A stretch of 64,000 nucleotides of DNA, from the NCBI GenBank assembly GCA_949361645.1, contig OX442417.1, positions 10,832,309 to 10,896,308 on the forward strand, in the 5' to 3' direction. The stretch comes from Spongilla lacustris (taxonomy: Eukaryota > Porifera > Demospongiae > Spongillida > Spongillidae). Below are positions 11,440-23,600 of the stretch, piece by piece. Position numbers and translations under genes: made by a program. The first letter of the stretch is position 1. Each line of letters starts with the position of its first letter. Below the pieces are notes generated by a model. It was not told the DNA's origin, made no database searches, and was given only the letters and a program-made list of their open reading frames with translations.

Positions 11440-11860
11440 TAAAACAATCGATCGATCGCGCAATCATCAATCGATCGCGCAACTATAGAAATTGCGCTAT
11501 CGACCGATTGCGTACTGCTGAGTTTGCAATCGCGCAGCTATAGAATCTGCACAACTGATCTGTAGATAGCCTACGTAGTATTTCAAGCCACCACGGTACA
11601 TGCCTTCAAAATTGATGGCTTGTAATCCTCGATGTTTTCTAGTCCATAAACGCCATCGATCGGTGATTTTTGCAATCGATCGACCTATTGAGGAGCGATG
11701 GACCGCCGATCGTGCTCACATCGTTCGAAGGTCAATCGATCGATCCGAAAAGTGAATCGATCGATCCGAAAAGTGAATCGATCGATCAGGTATGTCAATC
11801 GATCGATCAGGTGAGTCAATCGATCGATCAGGTAAGTTAATCGATCGATCAGGTAGCAGC
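11440..11860. repeat. ATCGATCG-rich degenerate tandem repeat
   Basis: From 11740 a 20-bp unit (AATCGATCGATC followed by AGGTAAGT, CGAAAAGTG or similar) is repeated at least five times. More diverged ATCGATCG words start near 11446. A 27-base G run follows at 11995-12021. Confidence 0.8.
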
Positions 11861-12232
11861 AGCGGATGCTGCTGCCAACTGCATGGGTCTGGGGCCGAGA
11901 CTACGATTGGTCCGTTTTGTCAATCGATTGGTCTGCAAATGATCATTCTATTTTATCGCCCCAACCCTCCCCCCGTTGAAAGTACATAAAATGAGGGGGG
12001 GGGGGGGGGGGGGGGGGGGGGAAGCAGTTGACTTAATTGGGCGAATTATGTATATACTATGCTATCGATAGTATATTTAACTGGATTCAGAAGTGTTCTC
12101 AGGCTCTATAGTGTGTTTGAAATGTTCAATTTTTCCTATTACATCAGTCACACAAGGGTGGCAAGGCCCACTCCAATCAACACCATACTTATAATCTATA
12201 TATGAAATACAGTGTGGTCAACGATATAGATA

Positions 12233-12462
12233 CAGTCTACCCTCGTTATAGGCGCACTGCGTTATAGGCGCATTCCCTCGTTACAGGCGCATTCCCTTGT
12301 TACAGGCGCAGGGGCGAATTCTTAACTTTGCTCCAATCACTATTTGCAATTCACATGTATACATAACGCTGTGAGAAGTGCACTGTGCTTAGGCCCGTTA
12401 GAAGCGCATTCTACGGTATAGGCGCAGGGCACAATCGTGGCGCCTATAACGAGGGTAAACTG
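12233..12462. mobile_element. Tigger/pogo-type MITE
   Basis: A 230-bp element with ends CAGTCTACCCTCGTTATAGG and, on the other strand, CAGTTTACCCTCGTTATAGG, flanked by TA on both sides (12231-12232 and 12463-12464). CAGT...ACCCTCG ends with TA duplication are typical of Tigger-like pogo elements. The internal part repeats the words TTATAGGCGCA and TTACAGGCGCA several times. No coding sequence. Confidence 0.85.
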
Positions 12463-12464
12463 TA

Positions 12465-13444
12465 GGGGGTTATGTTGTTTTCAGTGCGAAGCTTATAATG
12501 ACCCCCTTAACAAAAAGAATGTACGATAATGAAGTGATGGGGTCCAGCAGATGGCAATAACATTACGTGGTTTCTGTGGTTTTACTTGGGTAGGGGTGTT
12601 AATTATTCGAGTTGTCAATTCCCCTTTTAATGCTAAAATCTAAGGTTCGAACGTATCCTCTCAGTGTGGGTCTGTGTACAGTTTCCTTCTTTGGGGTTGT
12701 GTCCATCCCTCCACCAAGGTACGAAAGCAAGATTGAATTAATAAGCGTGCAGGTATTACGTCACGGTTGGAAACTATGTTGCGTATTAAGAACATACGGT
12801 ACGGGTTCTTGTAATGAGCTCATCATCGCAGTGGCCTATTTCTTACTGTATTAGCACTCTTATTAAAAACCAAATATAATTTCCACATTTTCTAACATTC
12901 CTCTTCTAAAATACATGTATGTCTGCCTGTGTTGATCTCATGTCGTCTAATGTGCCGGTAGTGTACGTAGACAAGTTATGAATATGTACGCGTGTGACCT
13001 TCAGTTTTGGATGTTGTGCGGGCAGCTCCCGCAAGAACTCAGGGTAATTTGGCATTTTTGTAAAGAGAAAAGATGGGGGCACAAGGCTATGCATGTGTAC
13101 CAATTAAAGACGAGAACGATAATTTTTCTCTTGCTGCATTTTCATGCACTATACAAACGGTAGTGTAAATGTCAATCCAAAACAAATTCAATCCATTGAA
13201 GTTGGATTAGGAAACTATCTAATTTTTCTTCTCCGTAACATTGGATTGATCATCAAACATTGGATTTGGATTGTAGAAATTTGGATTGGGCTGGCATTGT
13301 TCCTTTAAAAATAAAATATATATTGAGTGCCACACATATTAAGACATTTAAAGTTGCTATATAGCCTTTCTATAGCATACTCGTTGGGTGCATAGTCATG
13401 GGCTTATGGATATAAAGGTTGTCTAGTCGACGTCAAGTTCTTAT
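12465..13444. other. no gene seen; ATTGGATT-rich patch at 13160-13290
   Basis: ORFs at 12612-12854 and 12906-13163 have no recognisable domain. Bases 13160-13290 repeat TTGGATT/AATCCAA words on both strands, probably a small MITE relic. Confidence 0.4.
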
Positions 13445-13950
13445 TTTGAAGGACAGCCTAACTTCCATATCAGCCCTTAGTAGTCAGTCTCCTTCTCCAA
13501 TTACATGAGAACACCCCTCAAATGACAAGGACAACCTAACTTCCATATCACCCCTTGTCATTTAAGAGGTGTTCTCAGGAACTTGGATAAGGAGGCTGAC
13601 TACTCTTCAGGAAGAGAATCACATTTTCCTCTGTCAAAACACTATGAATTATTAATGAGGCAGGCCATAGTATGGGACAGGGGGTGATATGGAAGTTATG
13701 ATCTGAGTCAACAATGTGTTTACTGTTACCAAAGGATTCTTCCATGCACCTTTGAAATATTATACTAATTTGAAGTTATTCATCTTTGTGGCTTCATGTT
13801 CACACCACCTCTCTACTATACATAACATTCCTGAGCTGCCTCATGCATTTTATTGATTTAGTTATTCCCCTTCTCCCTGTACCTCAGAACATCCCCCAAA
13901 TGACAAGGGTGATATGAAAGTTATAGGTTCTCCTTCAAAGAAGGCTATGT
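13445..13950. repeat. inverted-repeat element with internal 125-bp hairpin
   Basis: The outer arms (about 13447-13475 and 13909-13946) share TTTGAAGG..A.CCTA..ACTT.CATATCA in inverted orientation. Within it, 13479-13533 pairs with 13548-13604 (AGTAGTCAG..TCCTT ... AAGGAGGCTGACTACT) to form a long hairpin. The word AATGACAAGG recurs four times. No gene. Probably a non-autonomous DNA transposon; the family is unknown. Confidence 0.65.
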
Positions 13951-14637
13951 CCTGACTCTGCTTAGTCTGCTGCATAGATACTAGGGACCCTATCTTTGCC
14001 TGCATGTGTCACTGACTCATGCACTGACTCATCGCTGCTCCATCTGCTATAAGTCCCCCCTATAACCAATTATGAAAATATTCAAGGAATGGAACCAAAA
14101 AAGGGCTGAATGGAATTGGACTTCAATAATAACCGTAATATCCCACCCATAAAAGGCGTAGCCCATTTTACGTTACGTCATAAAAGTTGCTAATATATGA
14201 ATAGGAGACGAGACAACAAGAACGATACCAGCTTTTCTAGCATGTATCACAGTGCGAGTTAGTTCTTTCCAAACCAGTCGTATACTGTGTGGCATGCACA
14301 CATTTACATGTATGGTCAATGCTGCTAGAGAGGTGCACTAGATTAAATTGATCTTCAATATGACACATCGTTTATGCCTTCGTTACCATATTTACCTAAG
14401 GCGCTAAGTAGCACAACGCGTACGCTTGCATGTCACTCTTTGCCGAGCAAGCAATTGGTGCGAGCAGCATTTATTGACTAGTAGTCAATAAAACGTCTCT
14501 GCAACACTACAAAACGTCTCCATAGATGTGGTCTAGCGATGGTCTAGCTAGAAAATGTACACGTGCTTACAACTATAGAGCAGTCGACACAGAAACATCG
14601 ATACAGAAACGGCGACTGGGCGTGCCCATCGGAAGTT
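13951..14637. other. no gene seen
   Basis: No supported coding or repeat feature. Confidence 0.35.
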
Positions 14638-14898
14638 ATGAGACCCAACAAAACGCTTGCTCTTCCATTTGTACATGCATTTGTATTTGTATATGGCGTT
14701 TTGAAAACTATACCTCTGAGAAGTGAATGGGATGGTGTACGTAGAAGCTGCATGGATAGAAAGTACTGTAGTGTAGAAGTGGTACCCAACCGTACGTACG
14801 GACGGTACGACAGTCACACATGCAGTACAAAGCGATCCGCCCTTAACCGTGGATTTCCAGGAGTGTCAGGATATACGCATAAAGACGTGACAGAGCGA

Positions 14899-14939
<41 letters not shown>

Positions 14940-15069
14940 AGACATTACCGTCCACTCTCGATCCGCACACGGACCGTTGGGATTGATTTCATTGGTATCC
15001 GCCTACATGTACATCCAAAAGACGGGTAAAGTCATATGATGAGACGTTACCGTCTCAATGCAATGGTTT
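14638..15069 (+). repeat. dispersed repeat, copy A
   Basis: Direct, roughly 85-90 percent similar copy of 39252-39653. Both begin ATGAGACCCA.CAAAAC and end TGCAATGGTTTCGCT. Both carry a poly-G tract at the same internal site (39 G here, 12 G in the other copy). The ORF at 14563-15039 crosses the G tract and is not credible. Confidence 0.9.
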
Positions 15070-15229
15070 CGCTACCTGGGAACTCGAGTTGCAGAAGCAT
15101 TTGCAATTCATTTAGTGCGCGCCGCCTAAAGTGACGTTGCACGGTTAGGTCAATAGCGTCATAAAACGACAAAGATTCTTAACGGAAAATTTAATCTCGT
15201 ATTGCGCACCTTCGCAAACGCCGTACAGA

Positions 15230-15665
15230 ATTATTAAAAATTATACTGATACTCCACCACTTCTTTGCAACAGTATGTGAAAATCATTTCTTAAGTCCAA
15301 CTAAATCGTCTGAATTTCAGCGAACCGCGAACGTCCTCGAAAATTTCATAAATCCGGATCGATCTTCCCAAGCAGTTAGACTTAAGACGCCAAATCAACC
15401 ATATATATAGGGGATCTAATGTTGTACTTACAAAATAAATTTGAACTAACTGTTACATTCCTGGTGGGAGTTATAATTGAAAAATGAGCTTTTGACCGTT
15501 ATTTGTTTACAAGTAGCCAAGCTTTGTTTACGTGTGCTAATTAGATTAGCACCGCAGTTTCTTACATAGAAGTGTTTGCTGAATGTGGAAATGTAATTGC
15601 CCCGCTTTAAGTATGATTGGTTGAAAAGATATAAGCCAAAAACTGAATTAAAATTCAGTTTAGGC
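15230..15665. repeat. diverged copy of the 1-960 repeat family
   Basis: Segments resemble the right arm and flank of the first repeat: TTATTAAAAATTATA..GATAC, AAATCGTC.GAA, TTCATAAATC.G.....GATCTTC, and GCTGAATGTGGAAAT. Similarity is patchy. This is a relic. Confidence 0.55.
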
Positions 15666-15827
15666 ATGCTTGCAGCTTTTCATTTGGAGCACTGTACAAT
15701 GTATAGGAATAATAGAATACTTCATGCATAGGCACAAGACAAATGAACGCTTAAAGCAGTTAACGTACCACTCGAGGGATCAGCTTTGCCTTCTTCAGTG
15801 ATGCGTTAGTGGAAATTGCCATCTTGC

Positions 15828-16024
15828 TCGAGCGCACCAGTCTGTACACAAATGAAGAGCGTAGGACGGAAATGGTGTATATATTCACGCGAAGCGGTGA
15901 TTATTCACAGATAAGCGATTAGTTTCGTCGAGCGCACCAGTCTGTACACAAATGAAGAGCGTAGGACGGAAATGGTGTATATATTCACGCGAAGCGGTGA
16001 TTATTCACAGACGATTAGTCTCGT
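15828..16024. repeat. 100-bp tandem duplication
   Basis: Two head-to-tail copies (15828-15927, 15928-16024). They are identical over about 85 bp, then differ by a small indel near the end of each copy. The ORF at 15952-16293 begins inside the second copy and has no recognised domain. Confidence 0.95.
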
Positions 16025-16904
16025 CCCCAGACCAATATAACGCAATGTTTATCGCCCGGCCTGACAGGTCGGACTGTCCGCTTAGCCTGACAGGCCGGGA
16101 TCCGCCCACAAAGGGGGGAGTAGATTGTCATGCCAATGCATGCGCCAGCAATGAGCAATTATACAAGCATTGCGTTATCAGAGATCATACAGCTTTGACT
16201 GATTTCAGGGTGCATGTGTTAGGAAAGATTACTGACTCTGCATGTAGTATTGGAAATGCAAATATTTTATTATCTATACATACATGTACATAAATGTAAT
16301 CTGCATGCCTGATCACATATAGAGATGAAGCCCCAAGCATATTTTGGTTTCGAGTGTTCCACATTACATATACTAGGTGAAGGGGGTGGGGGTGGGGGAT
16401 GTACTGGGTTCTGCCCCCCCCCCCCCCCCCCCCCCGCCAAACAGAGATTAAATATTCATAGCTAAGGGGCGGTGCCTTACACGATTAATAGTATATGCGA
16501 AAACGACTAAATGTACGTGCAAAGGCACAGGCTGCTTTGCCAGACGGTGCGGCGCCATGCCACGCGTGCTCTAAATTAAATCTTCCGCGACAGCTGGATT
16601 TGTAATTTGTGTGTTTGAGTGAATTGCAAGGCGCCTATAAAAAATTTCAAGTCAAATTTTACAATAGCAGGTAGCCTATGTAGCAAACCGTCCATATTTA
16701 TATTATATTGACGTTGAAGTTATTCTGGACTGACCAGATGGAGCCTCGGAGTCGAAAGTGACCAAGCAAAGTTTGCCATTGGTACACAATGCTGATAACA
16801 CCACCGGCCAACTTTGGTGTCACGTCACGCAAAGATAACAGAGTTTACATGTATCTACGTAGAAGAGTTCTATAGCGTTTTTTACGTACTTTTGGGGGGT
16901 TTAC
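16025..16904. other. no gene seen; poly-C run and a short palindrome
   Basis: Bases 16050-16105 contain inverted copies of GCCTGACAGG. A 22-base C run lies at 16414-16435. Confidence 0.4.
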
Positions 16905-17070
16905 AATGCAAAAAGCTTTAGCTTCTGGGGCGGAGCCCCAGGCCCCGCTGGGGGGGCTTACAGCGCTCCCCAGACCCCTAGCTGGGCGGGAGGGGGGCAC
17001 CCCTCCCGCACCCTCCCCGGGGCGGTTACGCCTCCTGATTTGCCCCGCCCCTGCCCCGCCCCCCCGCTGG
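16905..17070. repeat. GC-rich island with short hairpins
   Basis: About 165 bp of extremely GC-rich DNA in AT-leaning surroundings, with self-complementary words (TGGGGCGGAGCCCCA, GGGAGGGGGGCACCCCTCCC). Open frames on both strands are a by-product of composition. Probably a GC-rich mobile hairpin-type repeat; the identity is unknown. Confidence 0.6.
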
Positions 17071-18828
17071 AGTGTACTGGACAGCTTCATTGATGTGGGT
17101 TATAGATTCCTGTTCCAAGTGATTTAGCTCATTCTCATGCACAACTGACCACGCATGCTAAAGAATTCCATTATTCGTATGACTTCTCTACTGCATCATG
17201 TACATGTTCATGTAGATGTCATTACCAAAAATGTACATGTACTTACATGTATAAGGTTGCAAGTGTTGCAAATATAAGTGGTGCAGGACACATATAATGA
17301 GGGGAACCTTCACTGTAAAATACTGTTCAAGTGGGGGCTTTTTAGCTTTGAGCAGCTAGCGTTCTTTGATAAGAGAGATATAAACTCTGTACACCTTGAA
17401 ATGCGACTAAACAACGGAAGTAGAGTTAATGTTTTGTTTTCTACTTTGTGGGAATTCCAACCTGACGAATACTTTAGAGTACCGCGATATATCCCCCTCC
17501 CCATCCACCCCATGCACAGGAAAAAAATGGCCCGTGTCGTAATCGTTAATACAAGTCCTGGCACTCCAGCAGGAGTTTACATTGCGAGAAATTTCGGACG
17601 CTCATTAGCAATTCCTGGCCAATTTTGCAAACGTCCGTCACATTTCCCGCGCACGCGTCCATAGAAATGTATGGGATAAGGTTTATTTTTGTATGCCATA
17701 TATCAGAGAAAGCCGCTAGTAAAGTTATAATGGATTGAAATGATAGATAGCATAAACATCTATCACTCAACATGATTGGTGTAATTTTTAGCCCCTTCCA
17801 CTGGGTTCCTCATAAGAATTAGTACATTCCCATAGAGATGTATGGGAAATTGCTTTTTTAACAATGATTTTTCATCACTATTCTTCTTTTTGCTCTGAAC
17901 TGAAGATAGGAAGTTAGTTATAACTATTTCAGAAGATACTAAAATGATCAAGGCAACTTCTATTAAGCTTATATGCCCATAGCCATCTTTCCCTGGGTTC
18001 CTGGGGCACTTTTGGTCATCAGGGTACAAGTATCTAGTTTGGTTGTAAAATAATTAAAAACCGCCCGGATGACAATCAGTAAAACTATGGCGTTCAGTTC
18101 TGGCCCAGTTGGAAGTAACAAACTCCACTGCGCGCAAATGTGGTATGTTCTTTGTTTGGGTTTTCGTTGGCGTGGGATACTATAGAGCTTCTAAGTCCTA
18201 GCTAGGCCGTTTCAAGATTATGGTCTGTCAAACGCGGAGTGGTCTATGTCTACCCGATGGACATTAAACGTTACTACGTGTGTATTTCAGGAAAACTAAG
18301 GCATCACAGAGACTTATGGCTAAGTAAGGCCCTATAACTTTCTATATTTGACCACGTGATATGGCGCTATGAGTATGACAGCTGGGAAACGTGCATTTTC
18401 TGTTGCTACTTTTTCAAAAGGGTGCGTGCATATCCACATTTGTAAATGCTATCGTTCTATATAGAATTTGAAGCGGACAAGCGAAACAGTGATACGGGAC
18501 AAAGACAAGCCGTATAAGGATATGTGCCCAATAATATCATTGTGCGAGGCAATGATGTTACTACGTAACTATTCTTTTTAGCTCCGGTCCCTCGCCCAGT
18601 GGCGGATGTAGTCAGCGCGCGATCTTTTCGTCCGGATTACTGAGTGGTTTCATGTATGAGCTGACAACGACCCTCCAGATGGAACCACTCTATGGCTTAA
18701 AAGGTCTTTCCGTGATCCACCACTAACTGGCTGTAACTGCCCTCATATCCCAGGTATGTGGATTTCCCTATAGTACCTCATAAAGCACATGAACATGTGA
18801 TTCCATATAGGTGTCATGTGATACATAA
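17071..18828. other. no supported gene
   Basis: The ORF at 17278-17664 (128 codons) shows no recognisable motif and no splice context. CCATAGA(A/G)ATGTATGGGA occurs twice (17660 and 17830). Confidence 0.35.
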
Positions 18829-18843
18829 ACACACACACACACA

Positions 18844-18890
<47 letters not shown>

Positions 18891-18915
18891 ACACATACAC
18901 ACACACATACACACA

Positions 18916-18948
<33 letters not shown>
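18829..18948. repeat. (CA)n microsatellite
   Basis: About 120 bp of CA repeats broken only by a few CATA interruptions. Confidence 0.98.
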
Positions 18949-20146
18949 TGAGCATGTTATCTCATTGCAGTACAGTCTGCTGCTATGCAATGCTCTGGGT
19001 GGAGGGAGGTAGCCTTGTGAGATAGCCTTGTGGAGGTAGAGGAGAGAGCCTTGTGAAGGTGCATGGATGGGAGATATCCTTGTGGAACAAGAGTAAGCTT
19101 AGGTTGGGACAATTTTAAGGGAAAGATCCCTTCTCCCCTAGAGATGAGGAATTTGATAGCGCAGCCACTGGGATATGAATCAAATTAAGTTAAGATGTAA
19201 AGATCTATACATGTAAAGCTGAGAAGGAAATACATGTTACATGCATGTAGATGTAGGACCAATTTAAAGTGACTACAATTGTCCACCTTTACCTTCTGAG
19301 GCTGAGGGTTTGGTTGTACACACAGGACAGTCACCAGTTGTCTGCCAGGAGAGGATGCTTACCTACATGACCACCTGGTATGGACCAGGGAGGACTGGAC
19401 TCAAAGTTTTGCATCTCATGGACTGTGCCAGCCACCCTTCCAACATGCACCTGGTGAAAGCACTTCAGCAACAACTCAAATGGAAGGCTTTGTGTGGTCT
19501 AGCTACATGTACATGGCTCTGCAAATGTAGGTGATTGATGTAACAGTTATGGTGTGGCATTTATTTTTATTTGGTTATCTGTATGTGTGTGTGATAATTG
19601 TGGAAGGTTCAAGAAGGTCAACTGTATTTAATTAGGGTGGTGGCATGTGGTGATTTGTGTAAACGTTTCAAATGCATGGTAGTACATACATGTAGTTCTA
19701 CCTAGCTGTACCTTCATGCCATTGATCTGTTCATTAATGACATATCAGAGCTGCATCATGGCATCCTTTTCTGTGCCATTGCTTAGTATTTTTAGGGGCA
19801 AATTACACAGACAGGTGCATGTATGTGATCTACTTAAAAGTTATAACCACTCTCCAAGTACGTTTACGGCTGTTCATCCTTGTTGTATACCTTCCGGCGG
19901 AGTTGGATAGAAATACTACAGGACAGCGTATACGCAGCAGAGCAGCTGCGTATATTGGGTCTGGGAACGAGACTGCTATGGAAGTGACCTTGGCTACCCA
20001 TTGATGATCGACGATTAGGATATACATATACATAACAGGACGCAGTGGAAGGTCCAGCTGGGAGTATCCGCCGTCCTTAATTAACACACCTCCACGAGAA
20101 CTTCTAGTATGGTATCAAAAACATGCCAGTCGTGCTGGTAAACGTC
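18949..20146. other. no gene seen; left flank of CACTA-1
   Basis: Short ORFs only, none recognised. Confidence 0.35.
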
Positions 20147-20183
20147 CACAGGAAAAAATGTTGCCGTACCAATATTGGGAAAT
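20147..20183 (+). repeat. CACTA-1 left terminal inverted repeat
   Basis: Identical to the reverse complement of 32749-32785 over 37 bp. Bases 20190-20660 then carry subterminal words such as CCAATGT, TTCCCA..TTGG and CCGGAACAT. Confidence 0.95.
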
Positions 20184-20672
20184 GGGTTGGGAAATCATCG
20201 TTTCCCACCCTAAAATTACCAAGGTCCGGAACATCGAACAAAATCCAAGTTAGTGAATTTTCTTTTCCCATTATTGGTATTAAATCTTTCAACCTCCGGA
20301 ACATTAAGCAATTCCAATGTATGGTTTCTAATTTCCCAGATTGGTTATCGAGGGATTCCTAGGTTGGTAATATAGCGAATTCCGTACATCGAACAATTTT
20401 CCAATGTGGGATTTTTTCATTCATGAGATTGGAATTTTTGCATTGGGAATACCAACATCCAAGCTTCAAAATGAAGCTAATTATAAGGAATATTTTTAAG
20501 TTCCACATTGTAAATTGCAACTTACAATTTGGATTTTTCCTAAGGTCAGAGTAAATCCTATATATATAAGTACACATAGATACAGGTACCTGCAACGGTT
20601 GGAATAAATGCATGTAATGAATTGAAGCAACCCTCAAAAAGTACTAGCAAGTGCACAACTGTAACGTTATCT

Positions 20673-23600
20673 CTACATGCAGTTGGTCTTCACATCCTCC
20701 GATCTTATGTTATACAATTTGGCTTTGGGTTTCAATGTCACAGCTCCATGATGAAGAAGGGTGGTTGCTATGGGCTTCATGGCCTCTACTTTAGGAAGTC
20801 GCATTATCTTCTGACACTCAGAGGCAGACAATAAAGGTTTGAGGGCTGCTTTGATTGAAGTTGAAGAGATTTCCTTCAAACGTTTGACTTGAAAGTACTT
20901 CATATTTATCACTCCTGCTGATCTCTGTGATAGATCTAGACCTGAATGTGTAAAACCACATAAGCATTATGTAAATAATTTCATTCAAACTTACTGCCAT
21001 CTTCATCTTCATTAATTGATGCCACTTCTGACACTTTGTCCACTTTCGACACTTTGTCCACATCTGACACTTTGTCCACTTTCGACACTTTGTCCACTTT
21101 CAACACTTTGTCCACTTTCGACACCTTGTCCACTTCTGACACTTTGTCCACTTTCGACACTTTGTCCACTTTCGACACTTTGTCCACTTTCGACACTTTG
21201 TCCACTTTCGACACTTTGTCCACTTCTGACACTTTGTCCACTTCTGACACTTCCGACACTTTGTCCTCTTCTGACACTTTGTCCATGTCTGACACTGTGC
21301 TCACTTCTGACATTTTGTCCTCGTCTGACACTTTGTCCACTTCTGACATTTTGTCCTCGTCTGACGATTTGTCCACTAAGTGTATAATGCCATATAGAAA
21401 TAACATTGCAGATAACATTAATTATTAAGTAACAGATACTGGAAGGGATTTCTGTCTAGTCTTTACACACCAAACGTTTCTTCAGACCCATGAGTACTGC
21501 CAATGCACAGCCCAACTCACTAAATTATAATTACTAACCGCCTTTCCAAACACCCATTCTCTTCATTCTGTTCTTTGAATATAAAATTATCACATACTGT
21601 AGTTATTTGGCTTATCACAATCACAAACTTGTGTCTGCATTGTAGCGTATATTGTTATAATAGCTTATAATTAGCAGTATTGATAGCTCTTAAAAAAACA
21701 GTACCTTCAAGCAGTGTAGTGTTGCCAAGTGTTCTTTCCTCATTTTTTTCCCCTTTGTAGTTTTGCACATGGGTAAAAATAATTATTATAAAAATTGATA
21801 ACCCAGGATGATATACTAATTTCAAGCTGCTTACAACATACAAACTTCAAAGTTGAGAATTTATGATTGGATAACAGTGTCTAGCTAGCTAGTTATCCCA
21901 AATAATATACTGTTTACCTTTGTCAGGTACCTTGCTTGCATGCTGTCCACTCTTCTAATAATGGTATAAATTAAGCAGGTGAATTTAATTCATTAAAGTA
22001 ATTCCCCTTCAATATGTACCTTGCCATAATCATGCCCTTTTCTTACTTGCCTACGGCGTTCTGCCAAAGTGTCAAGGATGTGGCTTCTTATGGCACGCTT
22101 CCCAAAATACTCACATGATGAACTTTGTACCAAAGACTCCACAAGTGATTCCAATTGCTGCATTTCTGATGAGCCTTTACGGAAAGTAGGAATACAATTG
22201 CCAGGCCATGTTTCACATGCAGCAATCTTGATTTTCTTTCTCCTAAAAAAAAAAAATTCAAACTGCATGTTACTACACAGTGCAGAACATACATCAATAA
22301 GTATCCTCTCTTCTTCTCAGGTGCCAAAGATTGAAGCTGCTTCATTCTTAGCTTTCCTGAACTCTTCAAATTGCTGCTGGAGCTGCTCAGGCTGTTACTA
22401 CTGGTGCTGGCACTGCAACTGCTGTCATTGGGACCACCAACAACCAACATTCGGAATTTCATTTGGTCATGAACTGTATCAAGACCACAGGCTTTGTACT
22501 GGTCAACTGCTCCACACGTTGCCAACATTATGGCACTCATTCCATCCATTTTTTGTTCTGAGCAAGTGAAATAGATTTGCAGTTGAGTTTACAATTCACT
22601 GCATGAGATTCTATGCAATGGCAATGTGAGTAGAATGAAATTACCACTCTATTTAATGTGGCTTCTAAAATAATCTGACAAGAGCTAGGAATTTTTATGA
22701 TACCTTTTTCTTATCAGACCTCAGATATGGCCATAAAAAACTTCCTATATTCAAAAGGATGGGCCAATATCAAGCAAGAATAAACAATTCACTATAAATA
22801 CATGTAACAGTTAGTATTCTAACACATAGTGCTCACAATCACACCCACAAAGACAGTACAACCTACACGTTCATTTTCAGAAGTCTAAAATAACTGATAC
22901 TAGAGAGAGTTATTAACCAACAACTGTAAATAATTTGATTGAAACTTTACTACTGTTCGGAGCTACCATTGTTCATTAATAGCAATACTGTTTAATTGTA
23001 CCCTTGATGTAAATACAAATCAAAAAGTCAATAAACCATTTAAAGGAAGCCTAGAAGTCATATAAACAAGGTGCCATTTCTCAGTCATTTGCACCTGGTT
23101 CACCTTAACCTAGCAAGTAACACATTGTTTTAGTAGTTGTACATGAGCATGGGCCTAATTTATTTTGCATTGCATGTTTTTTAAAAAATCAGTTTGAGGG
23201 ATTTAATGTCCTGGGCGTGCTTCGCGGTGTACATTTTACATGGTGCAGGGGTACGCAAAACAAAGTTTTTTTTGCGTGCCTTCCGCCATTTCAGCATATT
23301 GTAGTCAGTGAAGTTTGAATGTTTTGCTATGTTGTATAAGCCTTATCTGTTTGGATCGATGCTTTGAAGGCCTATAGCTATTGCCTTTCGCTGCTCTTAC
23401 ACAGCGCTAGCGGAAGTACGTAGGCGTTCCGGTACACAGCTTAATTATACCACCGCTGTAAAAGCATGGAATGGTGTTAGGCCTTCAAAGCTTCGGCCCA
23501 AACAGATAAAGGCTCATACAACGAGGCAAAACAGTCAAACAGGTGATTTTGCCATGCATTCCCCCCCCCCCCCCCCCCCCCCCCCGGACTTTATTAGCGT

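Noticed and set aside
12640..12660. GGTTCGAAC, a possible tRNA B box
   Set aside because: No A box or cloverleaf could be formed upstream.
14563..15039. 158-codon open frame
   Set aside because: It crosses a 39-base G run and lies in a dispersed repeat whose other copy does not keep the frame.
16845..17127. Open frames on both strands of the GC-rich island
   Set aside because: GC-rich DNA lacks stop codons by chance; no recognisable protein.
17278..17664. 128-codon open frame as a host gene
   Set aside because: No recognisable motif, no splice support and no composition signal; left as unassigned.
18743..19012. Cys/Val and His/Thr repeat proteins
   Set aside because: Translations of the (CA)n microsatellite.
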